The position numbers and the translations under genes are program-made. The notes below the pieces were generated by a model. The model searched no databases. It was not told the DNA's origin and saw nothing but the letters and a program-made list of their open reading frames with translations. From Rhodospirillaceae bacterium (lineage in GTDB: Bacteria > Pseudomonadota > Alphaproteobacteria > Dongiales > Dongiaceae): a stretch of DNA of 5,898 nt. The stretch spans positions 1 through 5,898 of the forward strand of contig JAEUKU010000157.1 in assembly GCA_016794075.1 (NCBI GenBank). Reading direction: 5' to 3'. This document shows, one piece after another, positions 1 to 5,565 of the stretch (positions are counted from its first letter, which is position 1; each line of letters starts with the position of its first letter).

Positions 1-1418
1 TGCAGGCGCGCGAGATAGCGGTGCTCGACCAGCCAGGCGGTGCAGTTCGGGCATTTCAGCCGGTGGCCGCAATGCCGGCAGAGCGTCAGCGGCGCATAGC
101 CCCGCCGATTCAAGAAGAGCAGTGCCTGCTCCTTCTTCGCCAGCGTCTCGCGCACCGCCTCGCGCAGAGGCGGCGACAGCCAGGATTGCCGCGGCGGCGG
201 GTCGCGCCGCAAGTCGACGAGGCGCACCTCCGGCAGGGTCGCGCCGCCATGGCGGTCGGGCAGATGCAGGAAGCGATAGCGCCCCAGCTCCACGTTGTTC
301 ATGGTTTCGAGCGAGGGCGTCGCCGAAGCGAGCACCACCGGGATCTGCGCCAGGTGCCCGCGCACCACCGCCATGTCGCGCGCCTGGTAGACGACGCCAT
401 CCTCCTGCTTGAAGGCCTGCTCATGCTCCTCGTCGACGACGATGAGGCCGAGATTCTTATAGGGCAGGAACAGGGCCGAGCGCGCACCCACCACCACCTT
501 CGCCGCGCCGCGCAGCACCGCGCGCCAGGTGAGCCGCCGCTCCAATCCCGTGAGCTCCGAATGCCACTGCCCCGGCTTGGCGCCGAAGCGCTGCTCGAAG
601 CGCTGCAGCCATTGCGTGGTCAGCGCGATTTCGGGGAGCAGCACCAGCGCCTGCTGGCCGCGCTTCAGGCAGGCGGCGATGGCGTCGAAATAGACCTCGG
701 TCTTGCCCGAGCCGGTGACGCCGTCGAGCACGGTGACGCCCGAGCCTTGCGCGACAAGATCGTCGGCCGCCGCGCGCTGACCGGTGGAGAGCGTCGCGCC
801 CGGCAGATCGGGATCGGGATCGCCGAAGGGCTTCGGCAATGGCAGCGCCACCAGCCGCAACTGACCGAGCTGCAACATCTGGCGGATGACGCCGGAGCTC
901 ACCCCCGCATGCCGCGCCAGATCGCCCGGCGGCAGCGACGGCGCCTCGCCGAGCGCGTCGAGCACGCGACGCCGCGCCGCGGTGATCGGCGCGGCAGCGG
1001 GATCGCCGATCGCATAGGCCTTCAGGCTGCGCTCGGGCTGGAAGGCATCGCTGACGCTCATCGCCATCTTGAGGACCGCGCCCGGCGGGGCCAGCGAATA
1101 ATTCGCCACCCAGTCGATGAAGCGCCGCGAAATCTCCGGCAGCCCCGGCAGATCGAGCTTCGCTTCGATCGCTTTCAGTTTCGCTTGCGCGACGTCGCCT
1201 TGCGCCGCGCCCCAGACGACGCCGAGCAGCGAGCGGCCGCCGAGCGGCACCTCGACGAAATCGCCGGGCGCCACCGCCATGCCTTCGGGCACGCCGTAGT
1301 CATAGGCGCCGCTCAAGGGCAGTGGCAGCAGCACGCCGACCCGGCGATTCGCCGCCGCGCGGCCGGGTTCCTCCGCCGGATTTTCCGGTGGCGTATTGCT
1401 GGCGAAGAGCGAAGCCAT
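1..1418 (-). CDS. priA: Primosomal replication-restart helicase PriA, N-terminal two thirds (truncated by window edge)
   Basis: PriA is a cytoplasmic superfamily 2 3'-5' DNA helicase that recognises stalled forks and loads the replicative helicase. Reading the minus strand from ATG at 1418 gives 472 uninterrupted codons that run off the left edge. Residues 26-110 resemble the N-terminal 3'BD DNA-binding domain (RRVGVLLPLPLSGAYDYGVP). The Walker A motif GVTGSGKT is at 233-240, the Walker B/DEAH-type box DEEH at 329-332 and motif III SATPS at 365-369. Four zinc-binding cysteines stand at 447, 450, 456 and 459, the same CxxC-x5-CxxC spacing as the first zinc motif of E. coli PriA. Family members are about 730-750 residues, so roughly 270 residues (second zinc motif, rest of the helicase lobe) are missing. 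An in-frame TAG two codons upstream (1424-1422) prevents an earlier start. About 25 low-complexity residues precede the conserved domain, and no clear Shine-Dalgarno is visible. The gene is divergent from fsa. Confidence 0.97.
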   Translation of the reverse strand, partial: MASLFASNTPPENPAEEPGRAAANRRVGVLLPLPLSGAYDYGVPEGMAVAPGDFVEVPLGGRSLLGVVWGAAQGDVAQAKLKAIEAKLDLPGLPEISRRFIDWVANYSLAPPGAVLKMAMSVSDAFQPERSLKAYAIGDPAAAPITAARRRVLDALGEAPSLPPGDLARHAGVSSGVIRQMLQLGQLRLVALPLPKPFGDPDPDLPGATLSTGQRAAADDLVAQGSGVTVLDGVTGSGKTEVYFDAIAACLKRGQQALVLLPEIALTTQWLQRFEQRFGAKPGQWHSELTGLERRLTWRAVLRGAAKVVVGARSALFLPYKNLGLIVVDEEHEQAFKQEDGVVYQARDMAVVRGHLAQIPVVLASATPSLETMNNVELGRYRFLHLPDRHGGATLPEVRLVDLRRDPPPRQSWLSPPLREAVRETLAKKEQALLFLNRRGYAPLTLCRHCGHRLKCPNCTAWLVEHRYLARL

Positions 1419-1526
1419 CGGCTAGACTCGGGGCTCGAGGGGTGGCACTGATTCGGCGGCATGGTAGCGAAGCCGCGCGCTTGCCGCCATTTTCCTGAAA
1501 CCCAAGATGCGGAACCTGCGCGCGCC
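1419..1526. promoter_or_regulatory. Divergent priA/fsa intergenic region
   Basis: These 108 bases separate the two divergent start codons, so they should hold upstream signals for both genes. A weak sigma70-like pair can be read on the plus strand: TTGCCG at 1481-1486 and CAAGAT at 1503-1508, 16 bases apart. It matches only partly and would leave a very short leader, so it is a guess. An imperfect stem-loop (GGCGGCA 1455-1461 with TGCCGCC 1482-1488, plus inner AGCG 1466-1469 with CGCT 1478-1481) is followed by ATTTT. It could form in the fsa leader if transcription starts upstream. I see no convincing operator or riboswitch. Confidence 0.3.
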
Positions 1527-2183
1527 ATGAAGTTCTTTCTCGACACCGCCGACATCAACGAGATCAAGGAACTGGCTTCGTCCGGCCTGGTCGACGGCGT
1601 CACCACCAACCCATCGCTGGTGATGAAATCGGGGCGCAAATTCCTCGACGTGGTGAAGGAGATCTGCGAGATCGTCCCCGGGCCGATCAGCGCCGAGGTC
1701 ATCTCCACCGATCACAAGACCATGCTGGCCGAAGGGCGCAAGCTGGCGAATCTGGCCAAGAACGTCGTGGTGAAGGTGCCGCTCACCCCCGACGGCCTGA
1801 GGACCTGCAAGGCGCTGTCGGACGAGGGCACCAGGGTCAACGTCACGCTCTGCTTCTCGCCGGCGCAGGCGTTGCTCGCCGCCAAGTCGGGGGCCACGTA
1901 TATTTCGCCCTTCGTCGGCCGGCTCGACGATATCGGCACCGACGGCATGCAGCTGATCGCCGACATCATCCAGATCTACCGCTCCTACGACACCATCAGG
2001 ACCGAGGTTCTGGTGGCTTCGGTGCGCCATCCGATCCACGTCATCCAGGCGGCGAAGATGGGCGCCGACGTGGCGACCATGCCGCCCAACGTGCTGAAGA
2101 TGATGTTCAATCATCCGCTGACCGACAAGGGCCTCGCCGCTTTCCTGGCCGATTGGGCCAAGACCGGCCAGACCATATTGTAG
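1527..2183 (+). CDS. fsa: Small transaldolase of the Fsa/TalC/MipB family
   Basis: This 218-residue protein is a single-domain (beta/alpha)8 class I Schiff-base enzyme of sugar-phosphate metabolism. Family members are about 215-220 residues. The N-terminus MKFFLDTADI with GVTTNPS (residues 24-30) is diagnostic, and the Schiff-base lysine is K83 in VVVKVPLT. RLDDIG (132-137) and the C-terminal HPLTDKG motif match TalC-type sequences. The family contains transaldolases and fructose-6-phosphate aldolases. Here E57 (SAEVIS) and F129 (ISPFVG) sit where E. coli FsaA has Gln59 and Tyr131, which favours transaldolase activity (sedoheptulose-7-P plus glyceraldehyde-3-P to erythrose-4-P plus fructose-6-P). 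That is an inference from alignment by eye. The open frame extends back to an ATG at 1461, but the family starts at MKFF, so I chose ATG 1527. Its Shine-Dalgarno is poor. It is the first gene of the run, 18 bases before DUF484. The name tal or talC would be equally apt. Confidence 0.95.
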   Translation: MKFFLDTADINEIKELASSGLVDGVTTNPSLVMKSGRKFLDVVKEICEIVPGPISAEVISTDHKTMLAEGRKLANLAKNVVVKVPLTPDGLRTCKALSDEGTRVNVTLCFSPAQALLAAKSGATYISPFVGRLDDIGTDGMQLIADIIQIYRSYDTIRTEVLVASVRHPIHVIQAAKMGADVATMPPNVLKMMFNHPLTDKGLAAFLADWAKTGQTIL

Positions 2184-2201
2184 GCGGGAGCACGCGCAGG
2201 C

Positions 2202-2930
2202 ATGGCCGACCGCAGCGAGGAAGCGCAAAAGAAAGAGAAGGTCCCGGCGCTGCCCAGCGCGGCGCAGGTCATCGCCTATCTGCGCCGGCACCCCGATTTC
2301 CTGTTCCGCCATCCGGAGCTGCTGGACATTCAGGCCTCGCCGGCGCGGCACAAGGAGAGCCAAGTCGTCGATCTGCAGCATTTCATGGTCGAGCGCCTGC
2401 GCCAGGACGTCGCCAAGCTGCGCGCCAACCAGGACGAGATCATCGCCAACAGCCGCGACAATCTCGGCACCCAGGAGCGCATCCACAAGGCAGTCCTCGC
2501 CATGCTGGAGGCGGAGACCTTCGAGGAATTCATCGACATCATCACCGGCGACCTGGTGCTGCTGCTCGAGGTCGACGTGGTGTGCCTGTGCATCGAGCGC
2601 ACCGAGGGCTACAACCGCCGCCCGCGCCTCGAGGGGCTGGAACTGCTCGAACAGGGCGCCGTCGACCGCATCATGGGCAAGGGCCGCCAGGTGCTGCTGC
2701 GCGACGAGGCGGTGGGCGACCCGGAGGTCTTCGGCGGCGCCGCCGAGCTGGTGCGCTCCGACGCGCTGCTGCGGCTGAAGCCGAGCAAGGCGGCGCCCAA
2801 CGCGCTGCTCGCCTTCGGCACGCGCCATCCGGGCTATTTCCATCCCGGCCAGGGCACCGAACTCCTGAGCTTCCTTGGCCGGATCATCGAATTCGGCATC
2901 CGCTCGTGGCTGGACCTGCCCAAGCCCTGA
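2202..2930 (+). CDS. DUF484 family protein
   Basis: This 242-residue protein belongs to DUF484, a proteobacterial family of unknown function that includes E. coli YigA and is commonly found just upstream of xerC. The hallmark N-terminal segment (VIAYLRRHPDFLFRHPELL, 23-41) is present. A helical, probably coiled-coil stretch follows at about 50-95 (HFMVERLRQDVAKLRANQDE). A GAF-like alpha/beta domain occupies roughly 97-235 and ends in the family pattern AFGTRHPGYFHPGQGTELL with a closing helix. There is no signal peptide or membrane segment, so it should be cytoplasmic. No catalytic motif is visible. The GAF-like fold allows ligand sensing or dimerisation, but that is speculative. A GGGAG at 2186-2190 lies 11 bases before the ATG. 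The gene follows fsa by 18 bases and its end overlaps the probable xerC start, so co-transcription is likely. Confidence 0.93.
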   Translation: MADRSEEAQKKEKVPALPSAAQVIAYLRRHPDFLFRHPELLDIQASPARHKESQVVDLQHFMVERLRQDVAKLRANQDEIIANSRDNLGTQERIHKAVLAMLEAETFEEFIDIITGDLVLLLEVDVVCLCIERTEGYNRRPRLEGLELLEQGAVDRIMGKGRQVLLRDEAVGDPEVFGGAAELVRSDALLRLKPSKAAPNALLAFGTRHPGYFHPGQGTELLSFLGRIIEFGIRSWLDLPKP

Positions 2931-3886
2931 AAACCGACGCCGAAGCCGGCGCCGGCTTCCAGGCCGCGCCGGACCTGCAGGCGGCCGCCGCCCGATGGCT
3001 TTCCTGGCTCCGCGACGAGCGCCGCGTCGCCGGCAACACGATCGAGGCCTATCGCCGCGACGCGCGCCAGTTCTTCTGGTTCCTGAACCGCCATCTGGGC
3101 GAGGCGCCGTGCCTCAAGACACTGGCGGAGATGGGCCGCGGCGATTTCCGCGCCTGGATGGCCGCGCGCCAGAATGACGGCATCGAGGCGCGGTCACAGG
3201 CGCGGTCCTTGAGCGCCATCCGTTCGCTGTTCCGCTTCCTCGCCAAGAACGGGCTTGCCACCAACGGTGTCCTCTCCACCCTGCGGTCGCCGAAGCTGCC
3301 GCGTTCGGTGCCCAAGCCGCTCAATGTGGGCGAGGCGCTGGAAGCGGTCGAGGCGGTGGCGGAGTTGCAGGAGGAGGATTGGATCGGCAAGCGCGACGCC
3401 GCCATCCTGCTGCTGCTCTACGGGTGCGGGCTGCGCATCGGCGAGGCGATCGGCCTCAACCGCCGCGATATTCCGAACGGTGAGCCGGCGACCCTCACCG
3501 TCACCGGCAAGGGCAACAAGACCCGCGTGGTGCCGCTGCTGCCCCAGGTGCGCGCGGCGATCCGCGACTACATCGCCGCCAGTCCCTGGGGCGGCACCGG
3601 CAGCGACCCGCTCTTCGTCGGAGCCAAGGGCGGCCGGCTCAATCCGCGGCTGATCCAGAAGGCGATGCAGAGCCTGCGCCTGGCACTCGGCCTGCCGGAG
3701 ACCGCCACCCCGCACGCGCTGCGCCATTCCTTCGCCACCCATCTGCTGGGCGCCGGCGCCGACCTCCGCGCGATCCAGGAATTGCTCGGCCATTCCTCGC
3801 TCTCGACCACCCAGCGTTATACCGACGTCGACGCCCAGCATCTGCTCTCGGTCTACGGCGCCGCGCATCCGCGCGCGCGGCGTTAA
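2906..3886 (+). CDS. xerC: Site-specific tyrosine recombinase XerC
   Basis: XerC acts with XerD and FtsK at the chromosomal dif site to resolve chromosome dimers before division. From the chosen start the protein has 326 residues, slightly longer than the typical 300-320. An N-terminal SAM-like core-binding domain spans about 20-115 (WLSWLRDERRVAGNTIEAYRRD region), with the catalytic domain at about 135-315. All catalytic residues are present: R177 (GCGLRIGE), K202 (TGKGNK), H270 and R273 (HALRHSF), H296 (LLGHSSLST) and nucleophile Y305 (TQRYTDV). The C-terminal HLLSVYGAAHPRA is XerC-like rather than XerD-like. The frame has no ATG before the core-binding domain is well under way. The best start is GTG 2906, which overlaps DUF484 by 25 bases. 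A CTG at 2927 overlapping the DUF484 stop (CTGA) is the alternative. Neither has a clear Shine-Dalgarno, which suggests translational coupling. No dif site lies in the window. Confidence 0.95.
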   Translation: MAGPAQALKTDAEAGAGFQAAPDLQAAAARWLSWLRDERRVAGNTIEAYRRDARQFFWFLNRHLGEAPCLKTLAEMGRGDFRAWMAARQNDGIEARSQARSLSAIRSLFRFLAKNGLATNGVLSTLRSPKLPRSVPKPLNVGEALEAVEAVAELQEEDWIGKRDAAILLLLYGCGLRIGEAIGLNRRDIPNGEPATLTVTGKGNKTRVVPLLPQVRAAIRDYIAASPWGGTGSDPLFVGAKGGRLNPRLIQKAMQSLRLALGLPETATPHALRHSFATHLLGAGADLRAIQELLGHSSLSTTQRYTDVDAQHLLSVYGAAHPRARR

Positions 3887-3962
3887 GGTATTCATACCCC
3901 AGGGGCATTGGCAGGACGCGCCGCTTCGTGGCATTGAGGCGTGGCAATCGGGGGGAAGTGCC
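3887..3962 (+). other. Short xerC-GNAT spacer
   Basis: These 76 bases separate xerC from the GNAT gene. They begin with a small inverted repeat, GGTAT-TC-ATACC (3887-3898), directly after the xerC stop, followed by CCCCAGGGG. The stem is too short and lacks a T-run, so I do not call it an intrinsic terminator. GGCATTG occurs at about 3903 and again at about 3930. The spacer ends in a strong purine-rich ribosome binding site (GGGGGGAAG, 3950-3958) that fixes the GNAT start at 3963. No convincing promoter is visible, so read-through from xerC and a separate promoter are both possible. Confidence 0.4.
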
Positions 3963-4439
3963 ATGGGGTTCACCATCCGCAACCTGACCGCGGCCGATGC
4001 CGACGCGGTCATCGCCATGAATGCCGAATTCGTCGCCTATCTCGCGGCGATGGGCGACCCCGATTCGACCGAGCAGCATTTCACCAAGGAGAAATACCTG
4101 GCTGATGGCTTCGGCCCGCAGCCCGCCTTCGCCGGCTATATCGCCGAGGACGAGACCGGTCCGCTCGGCTACCTGCTCTATTGCAGCGGCTACAATGTCG
4201 ACGTGGCCGAGCGGCTGTTCTTCATCTGCGATCTCTGGGTCGGCGGCAATGCCCGGCGCAAGGGCGTCGGCAAGGGGTTGATGGCGCGCTGCGCCGCCGA
4301 TTGCCGGGCCTGGGGCGGGCAGCGGCTGGAATGGAACGTGTTCAAGCCGAACGCGCTCGCCTTCGATTTCTATCGTCGCCTGGGTGGGGAAGTGATAGAC
4401 GGATTGCTGGTGATGTCGCTGCAGACCGACCAGATTTGA
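3963..4439 (+). CDS. GNAT family N-acetyltransferase
   Basis: This 158-residue protein is a compact single-domain Gcn5-related acetyltransferase that transfers acetyl from acetyl-CoA to an amine. The N-terminal beta strand is FTIRNLTAADADAV. Motif A follows strand 4 (LFFICDLWV, 86-93), with the acetyl-CoA pyrophosphate loop R98-R-K-G-V-G103 and continuing GKGLM. Motif B carries N130 and the FYRRLGG signature (136-142). The pattern DLWV / RRKGVGKGL / WNV...N..A..FY..LG resembles the diamine (spermidine/spermine) acetyltransferase branch, but the substrate cannot be assigned from sequence. It has no signal peptide, so it is cytoplasmic. The start is supported by a strong Shine-Dalgarno about 6 bases upstream. 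Its TGA overlaps the TTG proposed as the start of the GH5 gene, so the two are probably translated in a coupled manner. Its role next to a secreted hydrolase is unclear. Confidence 0.93.
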   Translation: MGFTIRNLTAADADAVIAMNAEFVAYLAAMGDPDSTEQHFTKEKYLADGFGPQPAFAGYIAEDETGPLGYLLYCSGYNVDVAERLFFICDLWVGGNARRKGVGKGLMARCAADCRAWGGQRLEWNVFKPNALAFDFYRRLGGEVIDGLLVMSLQTDQI

Positions 4440-5407
4440 TCCGTCTCGCCGCCCTGCTGATCCTGTTCTGGCCCGCTTCCGCGCTGGCGCTGGAAGTGGC
4501 GGGGAATCTGTTCGTCGAAAACGGCCAGGCCGTCGTCTTGCGCGGCATCGCCATGGGCGACGTCACCGATCTGCCCGCCGATGCCAACCCCTATCCTGAG
4601 ATCGCCAGTGATTGGCGCGCCAATGTCGTGCGCCTCTCGATCCACCCCGGCACCTGGCGCGACAAGAAGGACGCGGCCTTGGCCGCATTGGCGAAACACG
4701 TCGCCGATGCGCGCGCCGCCGGGCTCTACGTGATCATCGACTACCACGTGATCGGCTTCCCTGACGGATATTCGCTCAAGTATTTCGACGTCACCGAGCC
4801 GGACACCAGGACCGACGACTACGAGTCGCGCTTCGACCTGGCGATGGATTTCTGGCTCACCATCGCCGCGCAGTTCAAGGACCCCGCCATCCTCTTCGAA
4901 CTGTGGAACGAGCCCTTCTCCGGCAGCGAAGAGGAGGAAGGCGGCGACCCGGAGTTCTGGAAGCAGTACCGGCCCTATTGGCGGGTGCTGACCGATGCCA
5001 TCCGCAGCAGCGGCGCCGCCAACGTGATCCTGGTGCCGCCGCCACTCTGGGCCTTCAACGCCCGCGGGCTGAAGGACTCGCTGCTGCCTGATGCCAACAC
5101 CGGCTATACGTGGCACGCCTATGCCGGCCAGCCGCCCGAGGATTGGGCGCCCGCCCTCGACGGACTCGACGGCGCGCGCCCGGTCGTCGTCACCGAATGG
5201 GGCTTCGAGCCCGGCGCCAAGCAGCACTGGTCAGGCACGGCGGAGGAGTACGGGGTGCCCTTCACCGCGTTTCTCGACGAACGCGGCTTGTCGTCAACCG
5301 CGTGGTGCTGGAACCCCGATTACGGCCCCAATCTGCGCCGCCCGAACGGCAAGCTCACGGAATGGGGCGCGTTCGCGAAGGCGTATCTGGCGGGACATGC
5401 GCCATAG
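4436..5407 (+). CDS. Secreted glycoside hydrolase family 5 (cellulase-like) protein
   Basis: This 323-residue (beta/alpha)8 retaining glycosidase is predicted to be exported. Starting at TTG 4436 gives MIRLAALLILFWPASALA, a Sec signal peptide with probable cleavage after ALA at residue 18 and a mature protein beginning LEVAGN. All the usual GH5 active-site residues can be seen: R66 (NVVRLSI), H104 (IDYH), N158 and acid/base E159 (LWNEP), H227 and Y229 (WHAY), nucleophile E254 (VTEWGF) and W290. An acidic insertion (SEEEEGGD, 164-171) follows the NEP loop. No carbohydrate-binding module, lipobox or C-terminal anchor is seen, so the product is probably periplasmic or extracellular. The substrate (beta-glucan, mannan or other) cannot be told from sequence. 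No ATG lies near the signal peptide. The TTG overlaps the GNAT stop (TTGA) and has only a weak ribosome site, consistent with coupling to GNAT. Coding certainty is high; the exact start is less sure. Confidence 0.93.
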   Translation: MIRLAALLILFWPASALALEVAGNLFVENGQAVVLRGIAMGDVTDLPADANPYPEIASDWRANVVRLSIHPGTWRDKKDAALAALAKHVADARAAGLYVIIDYHVIGFPDGYSLKYFDVTEPDTRTDDYESRFDLAMDFWLTIAAQFKDPAILFELWNEPFSGSEEEEGGDPEFWKQYRPYWRVLTDAIRSSGAANVILVPPPLWAFNARGLKDSLLPDANTGYTWHAYAGQPPEDWAPALDGLDGARPVVVTEWGFEPGAKQHWSGTAEEYGVPFTAFLDERGLSSTAWCWNPDYGPNLRRPNGKLTEWGAFAKAYLAGHAP

Positions 5408-5417
5408 CGCGATGCCA

Positions 5418-5487
5418 TTCCCTCCCCCGGAACGGAGCAGGGCCCCGTCGGCGTATGCCGACATTCGTCGGCGGGGGGAGGGGGAAG
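5418..5487. repeat. Composite inverted-repeat element, left part
   Basis: CCCTCCCCC at 5420-5428 can pair with GGGGGAGGG at 5474-5482, a perfect 9-base match. It can also pair locally with GGAGCAGGG at 5434-5442 across the loop GGAAC (7 of 9 pairs). Between them lie GTCGGC (5447-5452), GCCGAC (5457-5462) and GTCGGC (5467-5472). The middle arm can pair with either flank, with loops GTAT or ATTC. This REP-like palindromic intergenic DNA follows the GH5 stop by 10 bases. It may act as a transcription barrier or mRNA stabiliser, but there is no T-run to support an intrinsic terminator. Confidence 0.7.
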
Positions 5488-5508
5488 CCGCGCCTCGTGC
5501 GGCGGACA

Positions 5509-5563
5509 ATCTTCGCTCGCTGCCCCCACCCTTCCCTCCCCCGTTCCGGGGGAGGGCGAAGAT
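5509..5563. repeat. GC-rich hairpin, right part of the repeat; possible bidirectional terminator
   Basis: CCCTCCCCC (5534-5542) and GGGGGAGGG (5548-5556) form a perfect 9-base stem with loop GTTCC. An outer pair, ATCTTCGC (5509-5516) with GCGAAGAT (5556-5563), is also perfect but shares base 5556. The hairpin is close to a reverse-complement copy of the unit at 5420-5442: the loop there is GGAAC, the exact complement of GTTCC. It sits two bases beyond the lpdA stop and between converging genes, so a role in ending both transcripts is plausible. Neither side has the T-run of a classic rho-independent terminator. Confidence 0.65.
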
Positions 5564-5565
5564 CA

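Noticed and set aside
21..1451. A 476-residue open frame on the plus strand opposite priA
   Set aside because: It is arginine-, histidine- and glutamine-rich with no recognisable domain, and it lies antisense to a frame with every PriA motif. It is a by-product of high GC content.
1444..1458. TGGCAC as the -24 half of a sigma54 promoter
   Set aside because: The required TTGC at the -12 spacing is absent (CGGC instead).
1461..1526. Earlier fsa start at ATG 1461
   Set aside because: It would add 22 residues without family similarity. The family begins at MKFF(L/V)DTA.
1422..2843. A 473-residue open frame on the minus strand opposite fsa and DUF484
   Set aside because: It has biased composition and no motifs, and it crosses two well-supported genes on the other strand.
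2153..2905. Extension of the xerC frame back into fsa, giving a 577-residue protein
   Set aside because: The upstream 250 residues are proline-, glycine- and arginine-rich shadow sequence of DUF484. XerC proteins are about 300-320 residues and begin near the core-binding domain.
4181..4435. Extension of the GH5 frame back into the GNAT gene, giving 408 residues
   Set aside because: The added residues are the out-of-frame shadow of the GNAT gene and would bury the signal peptide inside the protein.
4370..5227. A 285-residue open frame on the minus strand opposite GH5
   Set aside because: It has no recognisable domain and lies antisense to a GH5 with a complete active site.
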